Positions 8,344-17,146 of a stretch of 64,000 bases of DNA are shown here, piece after piece. The stretch is from Streptomyces sp. NRRL S-646. Its GTDB lineage: Bacteria; Actinomycetota; Actinomycetes; Streptomycetales; Streptomycetaceae. Position numbers and translations under genes: made by a program. The DNA lies in assembly GCF_000720765.1 (NCBI RefSeq), contig NZ_JODC01000007.1:558001-622000 (forward strand), read 5' to 3'. Each line of letters starts with the position of its first letter. The first letter of the stretch is position 1. The notes below the pieces were generated by a model. It was not told the origin of the DNA. It ran no database searches and worked only from the letters and a program-made list of their open reading frames with translations.

Positions 8344-8777
8344 GCGTCAATGCGGTCACCCTGGAGCGGCTCATCGCCGCGCGACCGGAGACGGTGTTCT
8401 CCTTCTTCACCGACCGGGACAAGTGGCTGTCCTGGATGGGCGCGGACGGCACGTTCAGCTTCGAGCCCGGTGGCGCCTACCGGACGCGGGTCAACGGCGA
8501 CAACGTCGCGGAGGGCCGTTTCGTGGAGATCGACCCGCCGAAGCGGGTGGTCTTCACCTGGGGCTGGGCCGAGGGCGAGATGCCCGTACCGCCCGGCTCC
8601 ACCACGGTCGAGATCACCCTGGAGCCGGTCGCCGAGGGCACTCTCCTCCGCCTGGTCCACCGCGACCTGCCGTCCCCCGAGGCGTCTGCCGCGCACGAGG
8701 AGGGCTGGACGCACTACACCGGCCGACTCGCCACGGTGGCGGCGGGCGGCGACCCAGGGCCCGACGAGTGGATGTGA
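8340..8777 (+). CDS. SRPBCC domain protein (AHSA1-like), coupled to arsR
   Basis: A 145-residue AHSA1/START-fold protein: VTLERLIAARPETVFSFFTDRDKWLSWMG at the N-terminus, GRFVEIDPPKRVVFTWGWAEG in the centre, and the helix EASAAHEEGWTHYTGRLATVAAGGDPGPD at the end. The GTG start overlaps the arsR stop by four bases. It is a paralogue of the 7479-7901 protein on the other side of the regulator. ArsR-SRPBCC pairs are widespread in actinobacteria, but their ligand is generally not known. Confidence 0.9.
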   Translation: MSVNAVTLERLIAARPETVFSFFTDRDKWLSWMGADGTFSFEPGGAYRTRVNGDNVAEGRFVEIDPPKRVVFTWGWAEGEMPVPPGSTTVEITLEPVAEGTLLRLVHRDLPSPEASAAHEEGWTHYTGRLATVAAGGDPGPDEWM

Positions 8778-8787
8778 GCCGACCCGC

Positions 8788-9267
8788 TCAGCTCTCGTTG
8801 GGAGGCGGCGCGGTGCCGCCGTTCATCCGGACGCCGTTCTCCGCGAGCAGTTCCTGAACGCGCCGCTCGACCTCCGCGGGGTCCACACCGAGGGAACGCC
8901 CGATGTGAACGGCCCACACCTCCGAGCGCACATTGGTCTCGAAGTCCAGGTCGGCGCGGACGTTCTCGTGGGCGGCCTGGCGGTTCTGGCTCACCATCAC
9001 GAAGGTGGACAGGAAGATCGCTTCCAGGCTGACGATCATGGTGAGCAGTCCGAAGGGGTACGGGTCCCAGACCGCCCCCTTGCCGAAGACCCCCTCGTTG
9101 CACACGATCCACACCGCGAACCACAGGGCGTGCAGATAGACGAAGGCCATGGTCCCGGCGAAGGCGGTGATCGCGTCCGCGATCCGGTCCTGGGTCCCGC
9201 GCATCCGTGCAACGACGTCCCGCTCGTGCACGATCCGCACGGCCGGCCGCTTCGCCTCAGAACCCAT
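8788..9267 (-). CDS. DUF1003 domain membrane protein
   Basis: A 159-residue protein with two hydrophobic helices, about residues 36-57 (FAGTMAFVYLHALWFAVWIVC) and 71-92 (FGLLTMIVSLEAIFLSTFVMVS), joined by the conserved DPYPFGLL turn and followed by QNRQAAHENVRADLDFETN. This is the DUF1003 arrangement; the role is unknown. N- and C-termini are predicted cytoplasmic. It is convergent with the SRPBCC gene at 8777 (11 bases apart) and lies downstream of an ABC-F gene in the opposite direction across a short repeat stub. Confidence 0.85.
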   Translation of the reverse strand: MGSEAKRPAVRIVHERDVVARMRGTQDRIADAITAFAGTMAFVYLHALWFAVWIVCNEGVFGKGAVWDPYPFGLLTMIVSLEAIFLSTFVMVSQNRQAAHENVRADLDFETNVRSEVWAVHIGRSLGVDPAEVERRVQELLAENGVRMNGGTAPPPNES

Positions 9268-9314
9268 GCCCCTCCTTGTGACGCGATGTGCCGTCGATCA
9301 CCTGCGGCACCATG

Positions 9315-9330
9315 GTGGCTGGTCGCGCCC
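9315..9330 (+). repeat. Truncated stub of repeat family A
   Basis: GTGGCTGGTCGCGCCC, the opening block of family A, appears here without the palindromic rest, immediately 3' of the ABC-F stop codon at 9332-9334 (minus strand). Confidence 0.55.
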
Positions 9331-9331
9331 C

Positions 9332-10972
9332 TCAGCGTTCCGTGACTTTTCCGTCCGCCACCTCAAGCCGCCGGTTCACATGGACCGCGTCCAGCATGCG
9401 GCGGTCGTGGGTGACCAGGAGGAGGGTGCCCTCATAGGCGTCGAGGGCCGACTCCAGCTGTTCGATGGCCGGCAGGTCGAGGTGGTTGGTCGGCTCGTCC
9501 AGGACGAGCAGGTTGACGCCCCGGCCCTGCAGGAGCGCCAAGGCCGCGCGGGTGCGTTCGCCCGGGGAGAGGGTCGCCGCCGGGCGCAGGACGTGGTCGG
9601 ACTTCAGGCCGAACTTGGCCAGCAGCGTGCGTACTTCGGCCGGTTCGGTGTCCGGTACGGCGGCGCAGAAGGCTTCCAGCAGGCCCTCCGTGCCGTGGAA
9701 CAGCTTGCGGGCCTGGTCGACCTCGCCGACCAGGACGCCGGAGCCGAGGCTCGCGTGGCCCGCGTCCAGCGGGATCCGGCCGAGCAGGGCGCCCAGCAGG
9801 GTCGACTTGCCGGCGCCGTTCGCCCCGGTCACCGCCACCCGGTCCGCCCAGTCGACCTGCAGGGAGACCGGCCCGAAGGTGAAGTCGCCGCGCCGGACCT
9901 CCGCGTCCCGCAGGGTGGCCACGACGGCGCCCGAGCGCGGGGCCGACGCGATCTCCATGCGCAGCTCCCACTCCTTGCGGGGCTCCTCGACCACGTCGAG
10001 CCGCTCGATCATGCGCTGGGTCTGCCGGGCCTTCGCGGCCTGCTTCTCGCTGGCCTCGCTGCGGAACTTGCGGCCGATCTTGTCGTTGTCGTTGCTCGCC
10101 TTGCGGCGGGCGTTCTTGACGCCCTTGTCCATCCAGGAGCGCTGCATCTGGGCCCGGTCCTGGAGGGCGGCGCGCTTGTCGGCGTACTCCTCGTAGTCCT
10201 CGCGGGCGTGCCGGCGGGCGACGTCCCGCTCCTCCAGATAGGCCTCGTAGCCGCCGCCGTAGAGCGTGATCTGCTGCTGGGCGAGGTCCAGTTCGAGGAC
10301 CTTGGTGACGGTGCGGGTGAGGAACTCCCGGTCGTGGCTGACGACGACGGTGCCGGCGCGCAGGCCGGAGACGAATCGCTCCAGGCGTTCCAGGCCGTCC
10401 AGGTCGAGGTCGTTGGTCGGCTCGTCGAGAAGGAAGACGTCGTAGCGGGAGAGGAGCAGGGAGGCGAGGCCGGCGCGTGCCGCCTGGCCGCCGGACAGGG
10501 AGGTCATCGGCTGGTCCAGGTCCACCGCCAGGCCCAGGGAGTCGGCGACCTCCTCGGACCGCTCCTCCAGGTCGGCTCCGCCCAGGTCGAGCCAGCGCTC
10601 CAGGCTGGTCGCGTACGCGTCGTCGGCGCCGGGGGCGCCGTCGACCAGGGCCTGCGTGGCCTCGTCCATCACGCGCTGCGCCTCCGCGACGCCGGTGCGG
10701 CGGGCGAGGAACTCCCGGACGGTCTCGCCCGGGCGCCGCTCCGGCTCCTGCGGGAGGTGGCCCACGGTCGCGGTCGGCGGGGAGAGCCGCAGCTCCCCCT
10801 CCTCCGGCACCAGGAGCCCCGCGAGCATCCTCAGCAGCGTGGACTTGCCCGCGCCGTTGGCACCGACCAGCCCGATCACATCGCCGGGCGCGACGACGAG
10901 GTCGAGCCCGGAGAAGAGGGAGCGGTCGCCGTGGCCGGCGGCGAGGTTCTTGGCGACGAGAGTGGCGGTCAC
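9332..10972 (-). CDS. ABC-F family ATPase
   Basis: A 546-residue cytoplasmic protein with two ABC domains and no membrane segments, which makes it an ABC-F translation factor or antibiotic-protection protein. Domain 1 has the Walker A GANGAGKST, signature SLSGGQ and Walker B VFLLDEPTNDLD. A charged interdomain linker (EERDVARRHAREDYEEYADKRAALQDRAQMQRSWMDKGVKNARRKASNDNDKIGR, residues about 240-300, quoted only to its ends here) includes the P-site tRNA interacting motif. Domain 2 has GANGAGKST, SPGERTRAALALL and LLVLDEPTNHLD. GTG at 10972 is chosen because the upstream extension is repeat DNA. It may be housekeeping-like or a resistance type. Confidence 0.93.
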   Translation of the reverse strand: MTATLVAKNLAAGHGDRSLFSGLDLVVAPGDVIGLVGANGAGKSTLLRMLAGLLVPEEGELRLSPPTATVGHLPQEPERRPGETVREFLARRTGVAEAQRVMDEATQALVDGAPGADDAYATSLERWLDLGGADLEERSEEVADSLGLAVDLDQPMTSLSGGQAARAGLASLLLSRYDVFLLDEPTNDLDLDGLERLERFVSGLRAGTVVVSHDREFLTRTVTKVLELDLAQQQITLYGGGYEAYLEERDVARRHAREDYEEYADKRAALQDRAQMQRSWMDKGVKNARRKASNDNDKIGRKFRSEASEKQAAKARQTQRMIERLDVVEEPRKEWELRMEIASAPRSGAVVATLRDAEVRRGDFTFGPVSLQVDWADRVAVTGANGAGKSTLLGALLGRIPLDAGHASLGSGVLVGEVDQARKLFHGTEGLLEAFCAAVPDTEPAEVRTLLAKFGLKSDHVLRPAATLSPGERTRAALALLQGRGVNLLVLDEPTNHLDLPAIEQLESALDAYEGTLLLVTHDRRMLDAVHVNRRLEVADGKVTER

Positions 10973-11006
10973 AGGGGGCGATCCTAATGGGCGGGGCGGG
11001 TCGGAC

Positions 11007-11107
11007 GCGCCCCGAAGGGCGCGGGGCTGCATCCATACGCGGCTCCGCCGCGATGGGGGTCCCCCCGCTCGAGCGAAGTCGAGAGTGGGGGAGCGACCAG
11101 CCACGAC
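11007..11107 (-). repeat. Dispersed repeat family A, copy 2 (inverted)
   Basis: Reverse-complement copy, including the same CTCGACTTCGCTCGAG internal segment as copy 1. It lies between the ABC-F start and the 3' end of the gene at 11175-12197. Confidence 0.85.
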
Positions 11108-11174
11108 GGACCCGCAGACGGCTGACGGCATCTCGCGGCACCCCCTCTCCCGTCGCGGCCACCAAAGCGGAGCG

Positions 11175-12197
11175 CTACCGCGCCATCGCCTCCACCAGCA
11201 CGCTCCCCGCCGTCCGTGCCACCACGAACGACTCCCCCTTCACCGCCTTGGCGTCCAGGGCGATGCGGTGGCGGCCCGGTTCGAGGACGCCGTCGAAGAC
11301 CTCATGGGTGTGGGTGCGGTAGAGGCGGTCGAGGCGGTACGCGGTGAGGCGGACCCGGCAGGGGGAGGTGACCTCGACTCCCGCCTCGCCGTCGGCCGCC
11401 ACCAGGCGGGTCAGGCGGCGCTGCTCCGCCGGACTGCGGTCCAGGGCGTGTTCGATCTGGGCGACGAGGAGCGGGACGATCGGGGCGAGGCCCTCGACGT
11501 ACACCACGTCGACGCCCGCCTGCTCGAAGGAGCTGCGTACGGCGGCACGTTGTTCCCGGGTGATGGCGCGGCCGAAGGCGACGGCGCCGTAGGCGCGCAG
11601 TTCGTCGGCGGGGACGCCGTCGGCGTCGTGGGCGATGTCGGCACCGATGCCGATGGTGCGCAGGGCGGCGGCGAGCTTGGCGAGCAGGGCGACTCTGGCG
11701 CCGATGAGCAGGACGCGGCGGCGGGCGCCCGGGGACTCGCCGTCGAGGAGCGCGGCCAGCGCCTCGCGGTACTCGGCGCCGTGGAAGCGGAAGGGCCCGA
11801 TGCCGTGGTAGCCGTTGAGTTCGAGGTCGGCGTGTTCGTCGGTCTGCCAGGCGAAGTCCCGCCAGACGTAGTCTTCACCGTCCTGCTCGATCATCGCGGT
11901 GACCGCACCGCAGGCCAGATCGGCGCACTCGGGGCAGCCGTAGATCACGTAACGGCCGTCCGGAAGCGGTGGGTCCGCCTCCAGAAGGAGGCTGCGGACC
12001 TGTTCGGTGAAGATCGCGGGTGGGATGTCGGAGGCGAGCGGGGAGACGGCGTCGAGGTCGGAGAGCTGGAACAGCAGCGGGCGTCCGTCGACGATGAAGT
12101 CCACGAAGTCCCGGTGCACTTGGTAGTCACCGTTGGCGAGGACTCCACCGGCACGCATCGCCGGTGCCAGGCCGAAGGTCGCGTACTCGGCAGACAT
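11175..12197 (-). CDS. Uncharacterised two-part protein with a Cys cluster
   Basis: A 340-residue protein I do not recognise with confidence; similar Streptomyces proteins are sometimes labelled oxidoreductase. Residues about 90-105 read IYGCPECADLACGAVTAMI, with three Cys in a CxxC-x4-C pattern. Residues about 165-250 look like a Rossmann-type unit (RRVLLIGARVALLAKLAAALRTIGIGADI) that ends in a region resembling a receiver or dehydrogenase fold. The final 80 residues are beta-rich. ATG at 12197 is used. Divergent from the D-amino-acid oxidase-like gene over 66 bases, so the two may share control. Confidence 0.75.
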   Translation of the reverse strand: MSAEYATFGLAPAMRAGGVLANGDYQVHRDFVDFIVDGRPLLFQLSDLDAVSPLASDIPPAIFTEQVRSLLLEADPPLPDGRYVIYGCPECADLACGAVTAMIEQDGEDYVWRDFAWQTDEHADLELNGYHGIGPFRFHGAEYREALAALLDGESPGARRRVLLIGARVALLAKLAAALRTIGIGADIAHDADGVPADELRAYGAVAFGRAITREQRAAVRSSFEQAGVDVVYVEGLAPIVPLLVAQIEHALDRSPAEQRRLTRLVAADGEAGVEVTSPCRVRLTAYRLDRLYRTHTHEVFDGVLEPGRHRIALDAKAVKGESFVVARTAGSVLVEAMAR

Positions 12198-12263
12198 GCT
12201 GTGAGTATCCCCAGAGTGGGAGCTTTCTGAGCACGGCATGACACATTCCGCTAACGTCCCCGC

Positions 12264-13220
12264 GTGGAGAGCCAGGGGAACAACGATGTCATCGTGGTGG
12301 GCGCCGGGGTCATAGGGCTGACCACGGCCGTCGTCCTCGCCGAGCGCGGCGTACGGGTGCGGGTGTGGACGCGGGATCCCGTGGCGGCGACCACCTCGGC
12401 GGTTGCGGGCGCACTGTGGTGGCCGTACCGGATCGAGCCGGTCGCGCGGGCGCGTGCCTGGGCACTGCAATCGCTCGACGTGTACGAGGAGTTGGCGACG
12501 CGGCCCGAGTCGACCGGCGTACGCATGGTCGAAGGGGTACTGGGCGAGGCGGATCTCGACCGGGCCGAGGCGTGGGCGGCCGCCCGGGTGCGCGGGCTGC
12601 GGGCGTCGACGGCGCAGGAGCACGCCGGGAGCGGGCTGTGGGCGCGGCTGCCGCTCATCGACATGTCGGCTCATCTGCCGTGGCTGCGGGAGCGGTTGGT
12701 GAAGGCGGGTGGGGTGGTCGAGGAGCGTACGGTCGGCGATTTCACGGAGGTGGACGCGCCGGTGGTCGTCAACTGCACCGGTCTTGGCGCGCGTTCGCTC
12801 GTTCCGGATGCGTCCGTGCGTCCCGTGCGTGGGCAGTTGGTCGTGGTGGAGAACCCCGGCATCCGCACGTGGCTCACTTCCACCGGCGTGGACGGGGAGA
12901 TGGCGTATTTCTTTCCGCAGCCCGGACGGCTGTTGCTGGGCGGCACGGCGGATGAGGATGCCTGGTCCCTGGAGCCGGATCCGGCGGTGGCCGAGGCCAT
13001 CGTGCGGCGGTGTGCGGCGCTGCGGCCCGAGATCGCGGGGGCGCGGGTTCTGGAGCACCGGGTCGGGCTGCGGCCCGCGCGGGATGCTGTGCGCCTTGAG
13101 CGGGAAGTCCTGCCGGACGGGCGGGTGTTGGTGCACAACTATGGCCATGGCGGGGCCGGGGTGACCGTGGCCTGGGGGTGTGCGGGGGAGGCGGCCGGGC
13201 TGGCTTGCCCGGCCGCGTAG
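12264..13220 (+). CDS. FAD-dependent D-amino-acid oxidase-like protein
   Basis: A 318-residue flavoprotein of the DAO superfamily. The N-terminal ADP-binding motif is DVIVVGAGVIGLTTAVVLAERG. The active-site region VAGALWWPYR follows. VVNCTGLGARSLVPD and RPVRGQLVVVENPGI are diagnostic of D-amino-acid oxidases, as is the C-terminal HNYGHGGAGVTVAWG FAD-binding block. Length is close to typical DAO. Expected reaction: oxidative deamination of a D-amino acid to the keto acid with hydrogen peroxide; substrate choice between acidic and neutral D-amino acids is not visible. GTG start. Confidence 0.88.
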   Translation: MESQGNNDVIVVGAGVIGLTTAVVLAERGVRVRVWTRDPVAATTSAVAGALWWPYRIEPVARARAWALQSLDVYEELATRPESTGVRMVEGVLGEADLDRAEAWAAARVRGLRASTAQEHAGSGLWARLPLIDMSAHLPWLRERLVKAGGVVEERTVGDFTEVDAPVVVNCTGLGARSLVPDASVRPVRGQLVVVENPGIRTWLTSTGVDGEMAYFFPQPGRLLLGGTADEDAWSLEPDPAVAEAIVRRCAALRPEIAGARVLEHRVGLRPARDAVRLEREVLPDGRVLVHNYGHGGAGVTVAWGCAGEAAGLACPAA

Positions 13221-13268
13221 CGCTCCGCGGGGTGCGCCGAGATACGTCGTTGGTCATCTGCGGCGCCG

Positions 13269-13332
13269 TTGTGGCTGGTCGCGCCCCGCGGCGGAGCCGC
13301 TGATGCAACAGCCCCGCGCCCCTGAAAGGGAC
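13269..13332 (+). repeat. Dispersed repeat family A, copy 3
   Basis: GTGGCTGGTCGCGCCCCGCG, GCGGAGCCGC, ACAGCCCCGCGCCCCT. It sits in the gap between the convergent oxidase and peptidase genes. Confidence 0.8.
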
Positions 13333-13366
13333 GCTCCCGAACCGTAGGGACACCGCGTACCCCTGC

Positions 13367-15334
13367 TCAGCCGATGGGCGGCCAACCGTCGCCGGGGACA
13401 CGGTGCGCGGCGCTCGGGTCGCGTACGCCCTTCAGGGGTGTTGCCGAGGGTGTGGCCGGTGACTTACCGGACGTGGCGTGGGCGAAGGCCGGCGCGCCTC
13501 CGACCAGCGGGACCTTGGCCGCCGTGCGGGTCAGGTCCAGGGTGAGGGTCGGCTTGTCGGTCGGCGGGTCGATGAGGTCCTTGTCGGTGCCCGCGACGAT
13601 CAGGGCGAGGCGGTGGCCCGCCGGGACGACATGGTCGGTGGCGGCGAGGTCCAGGGTGATGGTGTACGCCTTGCCCGGGGTGAGCGGGACGCCGTTGAGG
13701 TCGGAGGCGTAGTTGCCGAGGTCGGCCCAGCCGCGGCTGAACACCGTGTAGTCGACGGCGGTCTTCTTGGCCTCGGTGGCCTTGAAGCAGGCGCTGTCGC
13801 CCGCCGTGCTCGCGCCCCAGCAGGTGCGGTCGGTGAGGGTGGTGATGCCCTCTGCGGAGTCGGCGTAGTCACGGATGGTGTCGGGGCCGAGGTCCACGAG
13901 GACGGCGGAGAGGTGGGCCGTCTTCGTGGTGGGGGTCGCGGTGACGGTGACCTTGGAGGAGCCGGACAGGCGCAGCTCGTGGGTGAGGGGCTTGGTGACG
14001 AAGCCGGCCTTGTCGGGGGTCGACGTGTCGATCTTCGCGGCCCAGTCGGTCTCGCTCAGCTGCGGGTTGTCGGTGAAGGTCTCGCTGCCGTCGCCCTTCG
14101 TGAGGCCGAGGGTGCCGACGCCCGCCTGGGTGCCCTGGGCGGGGCGCAGGGTCGTGGTGCGGGTGCCGCTCGGCGGCCAGGACTGCGAGGTCACCCACTG
14201 GTCGGGGTGGCGCTCGATGTCGGCCATGGGTGCGCGGTCGATGCCGTTGTCGTAGCCGAGGAGCTCGTGGTCGAACCAGCGGTGCAGGGTGTCGACCCAG
14301 GTGGCGCGGCGGAAGTCGAAGGGGTCGACGTGGCCGGTCTGGGAGAGCCAGATCTTGCGCTCGACGCCGTTCTTGGCGAGGGCGTCCCACCACTGGCCGA
14401 AATGCTTCGTGCGGACGTTGAGGTCCTGCATGCCGTGCACGAGGAAGACGCTGGCCCTCACCTTGCTCGCGTTCCTGACGTAGTCGCGCTCGGTCCAGAA
14501 CGGAGTCCAGTCGCCGGTGCGCGGCGCCCCGTCCACGATCTTCTTCTGGACGGCTGCGCACTTGGCCTGCGCGTCGGGGCTGTCGACGTAGTTCGAGAGC
14601 CAGTCGGGGCCGGAGTCGTAGAGCGGGGCGCCCTTGGCGAAGTAGTAGTCGTACCAGGAGGAGATGCCACTGATCGGGACGATGGTCTTCAGACCCCGCA
14701 CGCCGGTCGCGGCGACGCCGTTGGCGATCGTGGCGTCCCAGCTCTTGCCGATCATGCCGGTCTTCCCGTTGGTCCAGGTCGCCCTGGCGGTGGTGGTGCC
14801 GGTGCGGGTCGTGTACGCCCTGGCCCTGCCGTTCAGCCAGTCGACGACGGCCTTCGCGGACTGGATGTCGCTGCGGCCGCCGACGTCGACACAGCCGTCG
14901 GATCGGTTGGTGCCGGCGAGGTCGACGCCGACGAAGGCGTAGCCGCGGGGCACGAAGTAGTTGTCGTAGAAGAGCGGCATCTGGACGACGTTGCCGTTCG
15001 CGTCGTACGTCTTCTTCTGGCTCTCGTTGCCACGGCCGCAGCAGGAGTAGTAGGGGCTGGCGTCCATGATGACCGGGATCTTGTGGCCCTGCCGGGCGGG
15101 TTCGCGGGGGCGCACGATGTCGACGGCGACCCGGTCGGCCTTGCCGTCGCCGTCCCCGTCGAGTCCGGTGTCCACCCATACGGCCTCGCGGATGGCGTTG
15201 TCGTAGGAGTAGACGGGGCGGCTCTCCTGCGGGGCACTGTGAGCCGCCGCGGGGGTGAGAAACGCTGCCATGAGGGCGGCGACGGCCGCCGCTGCGAGCG
15301 GTCTCCAGGTCGTGAAGCGCATGCGTATGGGCAT
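13367..15334 (-). CDS. Secreted Xaa-Pro dipeptidyl-peptidase (S15/CocE type)
   Basis: A 655-residue exported serine peptidase. An N-terminal signal peptide (basic start, hydrophobic core LAAAAVAALMAAFLTPAAA, AHSA cleavage region) precedes an S15 alpha/beta-hydrolase domain. The nucleophile lies in GMIGKSWDATIANGVAA, the acid probably in VHGMQDLNVRTKHF, and the His in LSQTGHVDPFDF. A C-terminal beta-sandwich (PepX_C type) ends the protein. Expected to release X-Pro dipeptides from peptide N-termini outside the cell. Starts at 15349, 15334 and 15322 are all possible; none has a clear ribosome site. It is divergent from a second secreted peptidase. Confidence 0.9.
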   Translation of the reverse strand: MPIRMRFTTWRPLAAAAVAALMAAFLTPAAAHSAPQESRPVYSYDNAIREAVWVDTGLDGDGDGKADRVAVDIVRPREPARQGHKIPVIMDASPYYSCCGRGNESQKKTYDANGNVVQMPLFYDNYFVPRGYAFVGVDLAGTNRSDGCVDVGGRSDIQSAKAVVDWLNGRARAYTTRTGTTTARATWTNGKTGMIGKSWDATIANGVAATGVRGLKTIVPISGISSWYDYYFAKGAPLYDSGPDWLSNYVDSPDAQAKCAAVQKKIVDGAPRTGDWTPFWTERDYVRNASKVRASVFLVHGMQDLNVRTKHFGQWWDALAKNGVERKIWLSQTGHVDPFDFRRATWVDTLHRWFDHELLGYDNGIDRAPMADIERHPDQWVTSQSWPPSGTRTTTLRPAQGTQAGVGTLGLTKGDGSETFTDNPQLSETDWAAKIDTSTPDKAGFVTKPLTHELRLSGSSKVTVTATPTTKTAHLSAVLVDLGPDTIRDYADSAEGITTLTDRTCWGASTAGDSACFKATEAKKTAVDYTVFSRGWADLGNYASDLNGVPLTPGKAYTITLDLAATDHVVPAGHRLALIVAGTDKDLIDPPTDKPTLTLDLTRTAAKVPLVGGAPAFAHATSGKSPATPSATPLKGVRDPSAAHRVPGDGWPPIG

Positions 15335-15530
15335 GCGCGGACGGTACAACGGTCAACTCCCGTACAGAAGAGTGCAATCGGACGCCTGCGAGATCCGTGA
15401 GGAACCGGGGGCTGCTGCTCATGTCGGCCGAATGGCGATCGTGTGACACGTGGGGCCATGGACATGCCCGGGGACACAGGGACTGAATAGGCTCCGAACA
15501 GACCTCGTACTCCTACGACTTGGAGCTTTC

Positions 15531-17039
15531 GTGCACCGCAGAATCATCACGCCGGGCGCACTCGCTGCCGCGTCCCTGATGCTGGCGATCCCGGCGTCGG
15601 CCGCGAGCTACTCCCCCGGCGCACCGGGCATCGGCGACCCCTACTACCCGGCCTACGGCAACGGCGGATACGACGTCTCCCACTACGACCTGCGTCTCCA
15701 ATACCAGCCCGCCACCGACGAGTTGACGGGTACGACGACGATTTCGGCCAGGACGACGCAGGATCTGTCGAGCTTCGACCTGGACTTCCTGCTCGACGTC
15801 AGCGAGGTGCGGGTCAACGGCGTCAAGGCGTCCTTCGCCACCTCGGGCCAGCACGAGCTGGTGGTGACGCCGAAGACGCCGCTCGCCAAGGACACGCCGG
15901 TCACCGTGGTCGTGCGCTACAGCGGGGTGCCGTCGACGAAGAGCGCGTACGGCTTCAACGCCTGGCATCGCACGCCGGACGGGGCGGTCGCGGCGGACGA
16001 GCCCGAGGCGGCCTGGTGGTGGTTCCCGAGCAACGACCACCCGCTGGACAAGGCGACCTACGACGTGTCGGTGGCCGTGCCGGACGGCACCCAGGCCATC
16101 TCCAACGGCACGCTGCAGTCGACGAGTTCGAAGCTCGGCTGGACCCGCTACAACTGGCGGGAGAACAAACCGCAGGCGACCTATCTGGCCACGCTGGCGG
16201 TCGGCAGGTTCGACATCACGACCAGCACCTCCGAGGGCGGCGTGCCGGTCGTCAACGCCTACAGCAAGGACCTCGGCGACAACGACGGGGCCGCGCGGGC
16301 GAGCGTGGAGCGCACCGGGGAGCTCGTCGACTGGCTGAGCGGCTACTTCGGGCCGTATCCCTTCAGCTCGGCCGGCGGGTACGTGCCCAACACGACCACG
16401 GGCTACGCGCTGGAGACGCAGACCCGCGTGTACTACAGCCCGAAGCAGTTCGCGAACGGCTCCAACACCTCGGTGGTCGTGCACGAGCTGGCGCACCAGT
16501 GGTACGGCGACAGCGTGTCGCTGAAGGGCTGGAAGGACATCTGGATCAACGAGGGCTTCGCGCGGTACGCGCAGTGGCTGTGGTCCGAGCACGAGGGCGA
16601 GGGCACGACGCAGCAGCTCGCCGACTACGTGTACGCCTCGCACCCGGCGGATGACGCGTTCTGGACGGTCAAGCCGGGTGACCCCGGTGCTGACAACCAG
16701 TTCGACATCGCTGTCTACGACCGGGGTGCGCTGGCGGTTCAGGCGCTGCGGAACGCGGTCGGCGATGACGCGTTCTTCGCCATTCTGAAGGGGTGGCCGC
16801 GGGATCACGCGTACGGGAACGCGTCCGTCGCCGACTTCCAGGCCTACGCCGAGAAGGTCTCCGGGAAGTCGCTGGGCGCGCTGTTCGACGCGTGGCTGTT
16901 CCAGCCGTCGAAGCCTGCCGCGCCGGCGGCGCGTTCCGCGTCGATCGCGAAGTCGGCGGCGGCTGACGTGCAGCCCAAGTCGTGGAAAAAGATCGAGGCG
17001 ACGAACGACGTGCACGGGCACGGGCACGGCGAGCGGTAG
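15531..17039 (+). CDS. Secreted M1 family aminopeptidase
   Basis: A 502-residue exported zinc metallopeptidase. The GTG at 15531 follows TTGGAG, and the resulting N-terminus is a good signal peptide (HRRIITPGALAAASLMLAIPASAAS). The zinc site is HELAHQWYGDS with the downstream ligand in WINEGFARY. An N-terminal beta-domain (YDVSHYDLRLQYQPATDELTGTTTI) is standard for M1. The C-terminal helical domain is short compared with PepN. The protein ends in HGHGHG, which could chelate metal. Upstream in-frame residues lack a ribosome site and would disrupt the signal peptide. Confidence 0.93.
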   Translation: MHRRIITPGALAAASLMLAIPASAASYSPGAPGIGDPYYPAYGNGGYDVSHYDLRLQYQPATDELTGTTTISARTTQDLSSFDLDFLLDVSEVRVNGVKASFATSGQHELVVTPKTPLAKDTPVTVVVRYSGVPSTKSAYGFNAWHRTPDGAVAADEPEAAWWWFPSNDHPLDKATYDVSVAVPDGTQAISNGTLQSTSSKLGWTRYNWRENKPQATYLATLAVGRFDITTSTSEGGVPVVNAYSKDLGDNDGAARASVERTGELVDWLSGYFGPYPFSSAGGYVPNTTTGYALETQTRVYYSPKQFANGSNTSVVVHELAHQWYGDSVSLKGWKDIWINEGFARYAQWLWSEHEGEGTTQQLADYVYASHPADDAFWTVKPGDPGADNQFDIAVYDRGALAVQALRNAVGDDAFFAILKGWPRDHAYGNASVADFQAYAEKVSGKSLGALFDAWLFQPSKPAAPAARSASIAKSAAADVQPKSWKKIEATNDVHGHGHGER

Positions 17040-17068
17040 GGCAGGAGGCTGCGGGGCGGTCCCTCATC

Positions 17069-17086
17069 CCTCGACACCGGTCGAGG
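17069..17086. terminator. Bidirectional hairpin between convergent genes
   Basis: CCTCGAC, loop ACCG, GTCGAGG: a perfect 7-bp stem with a tetraloop between the M1 peptidase and the PfkB kinase, which converge here. Confidence 0.6.
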
Positions 17087-17146
17087 TGTGGGCCGCCCCG
17101 ACCGGCTGCCGGTCCGAGCAGTAACAGGAACACCAGGGCTCCTGCG

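Noticed and set aside
13478..15400. 640-residue + ORF opposite the peptidase
   Set aside because: Shadow frame with no ribosome site or family features.
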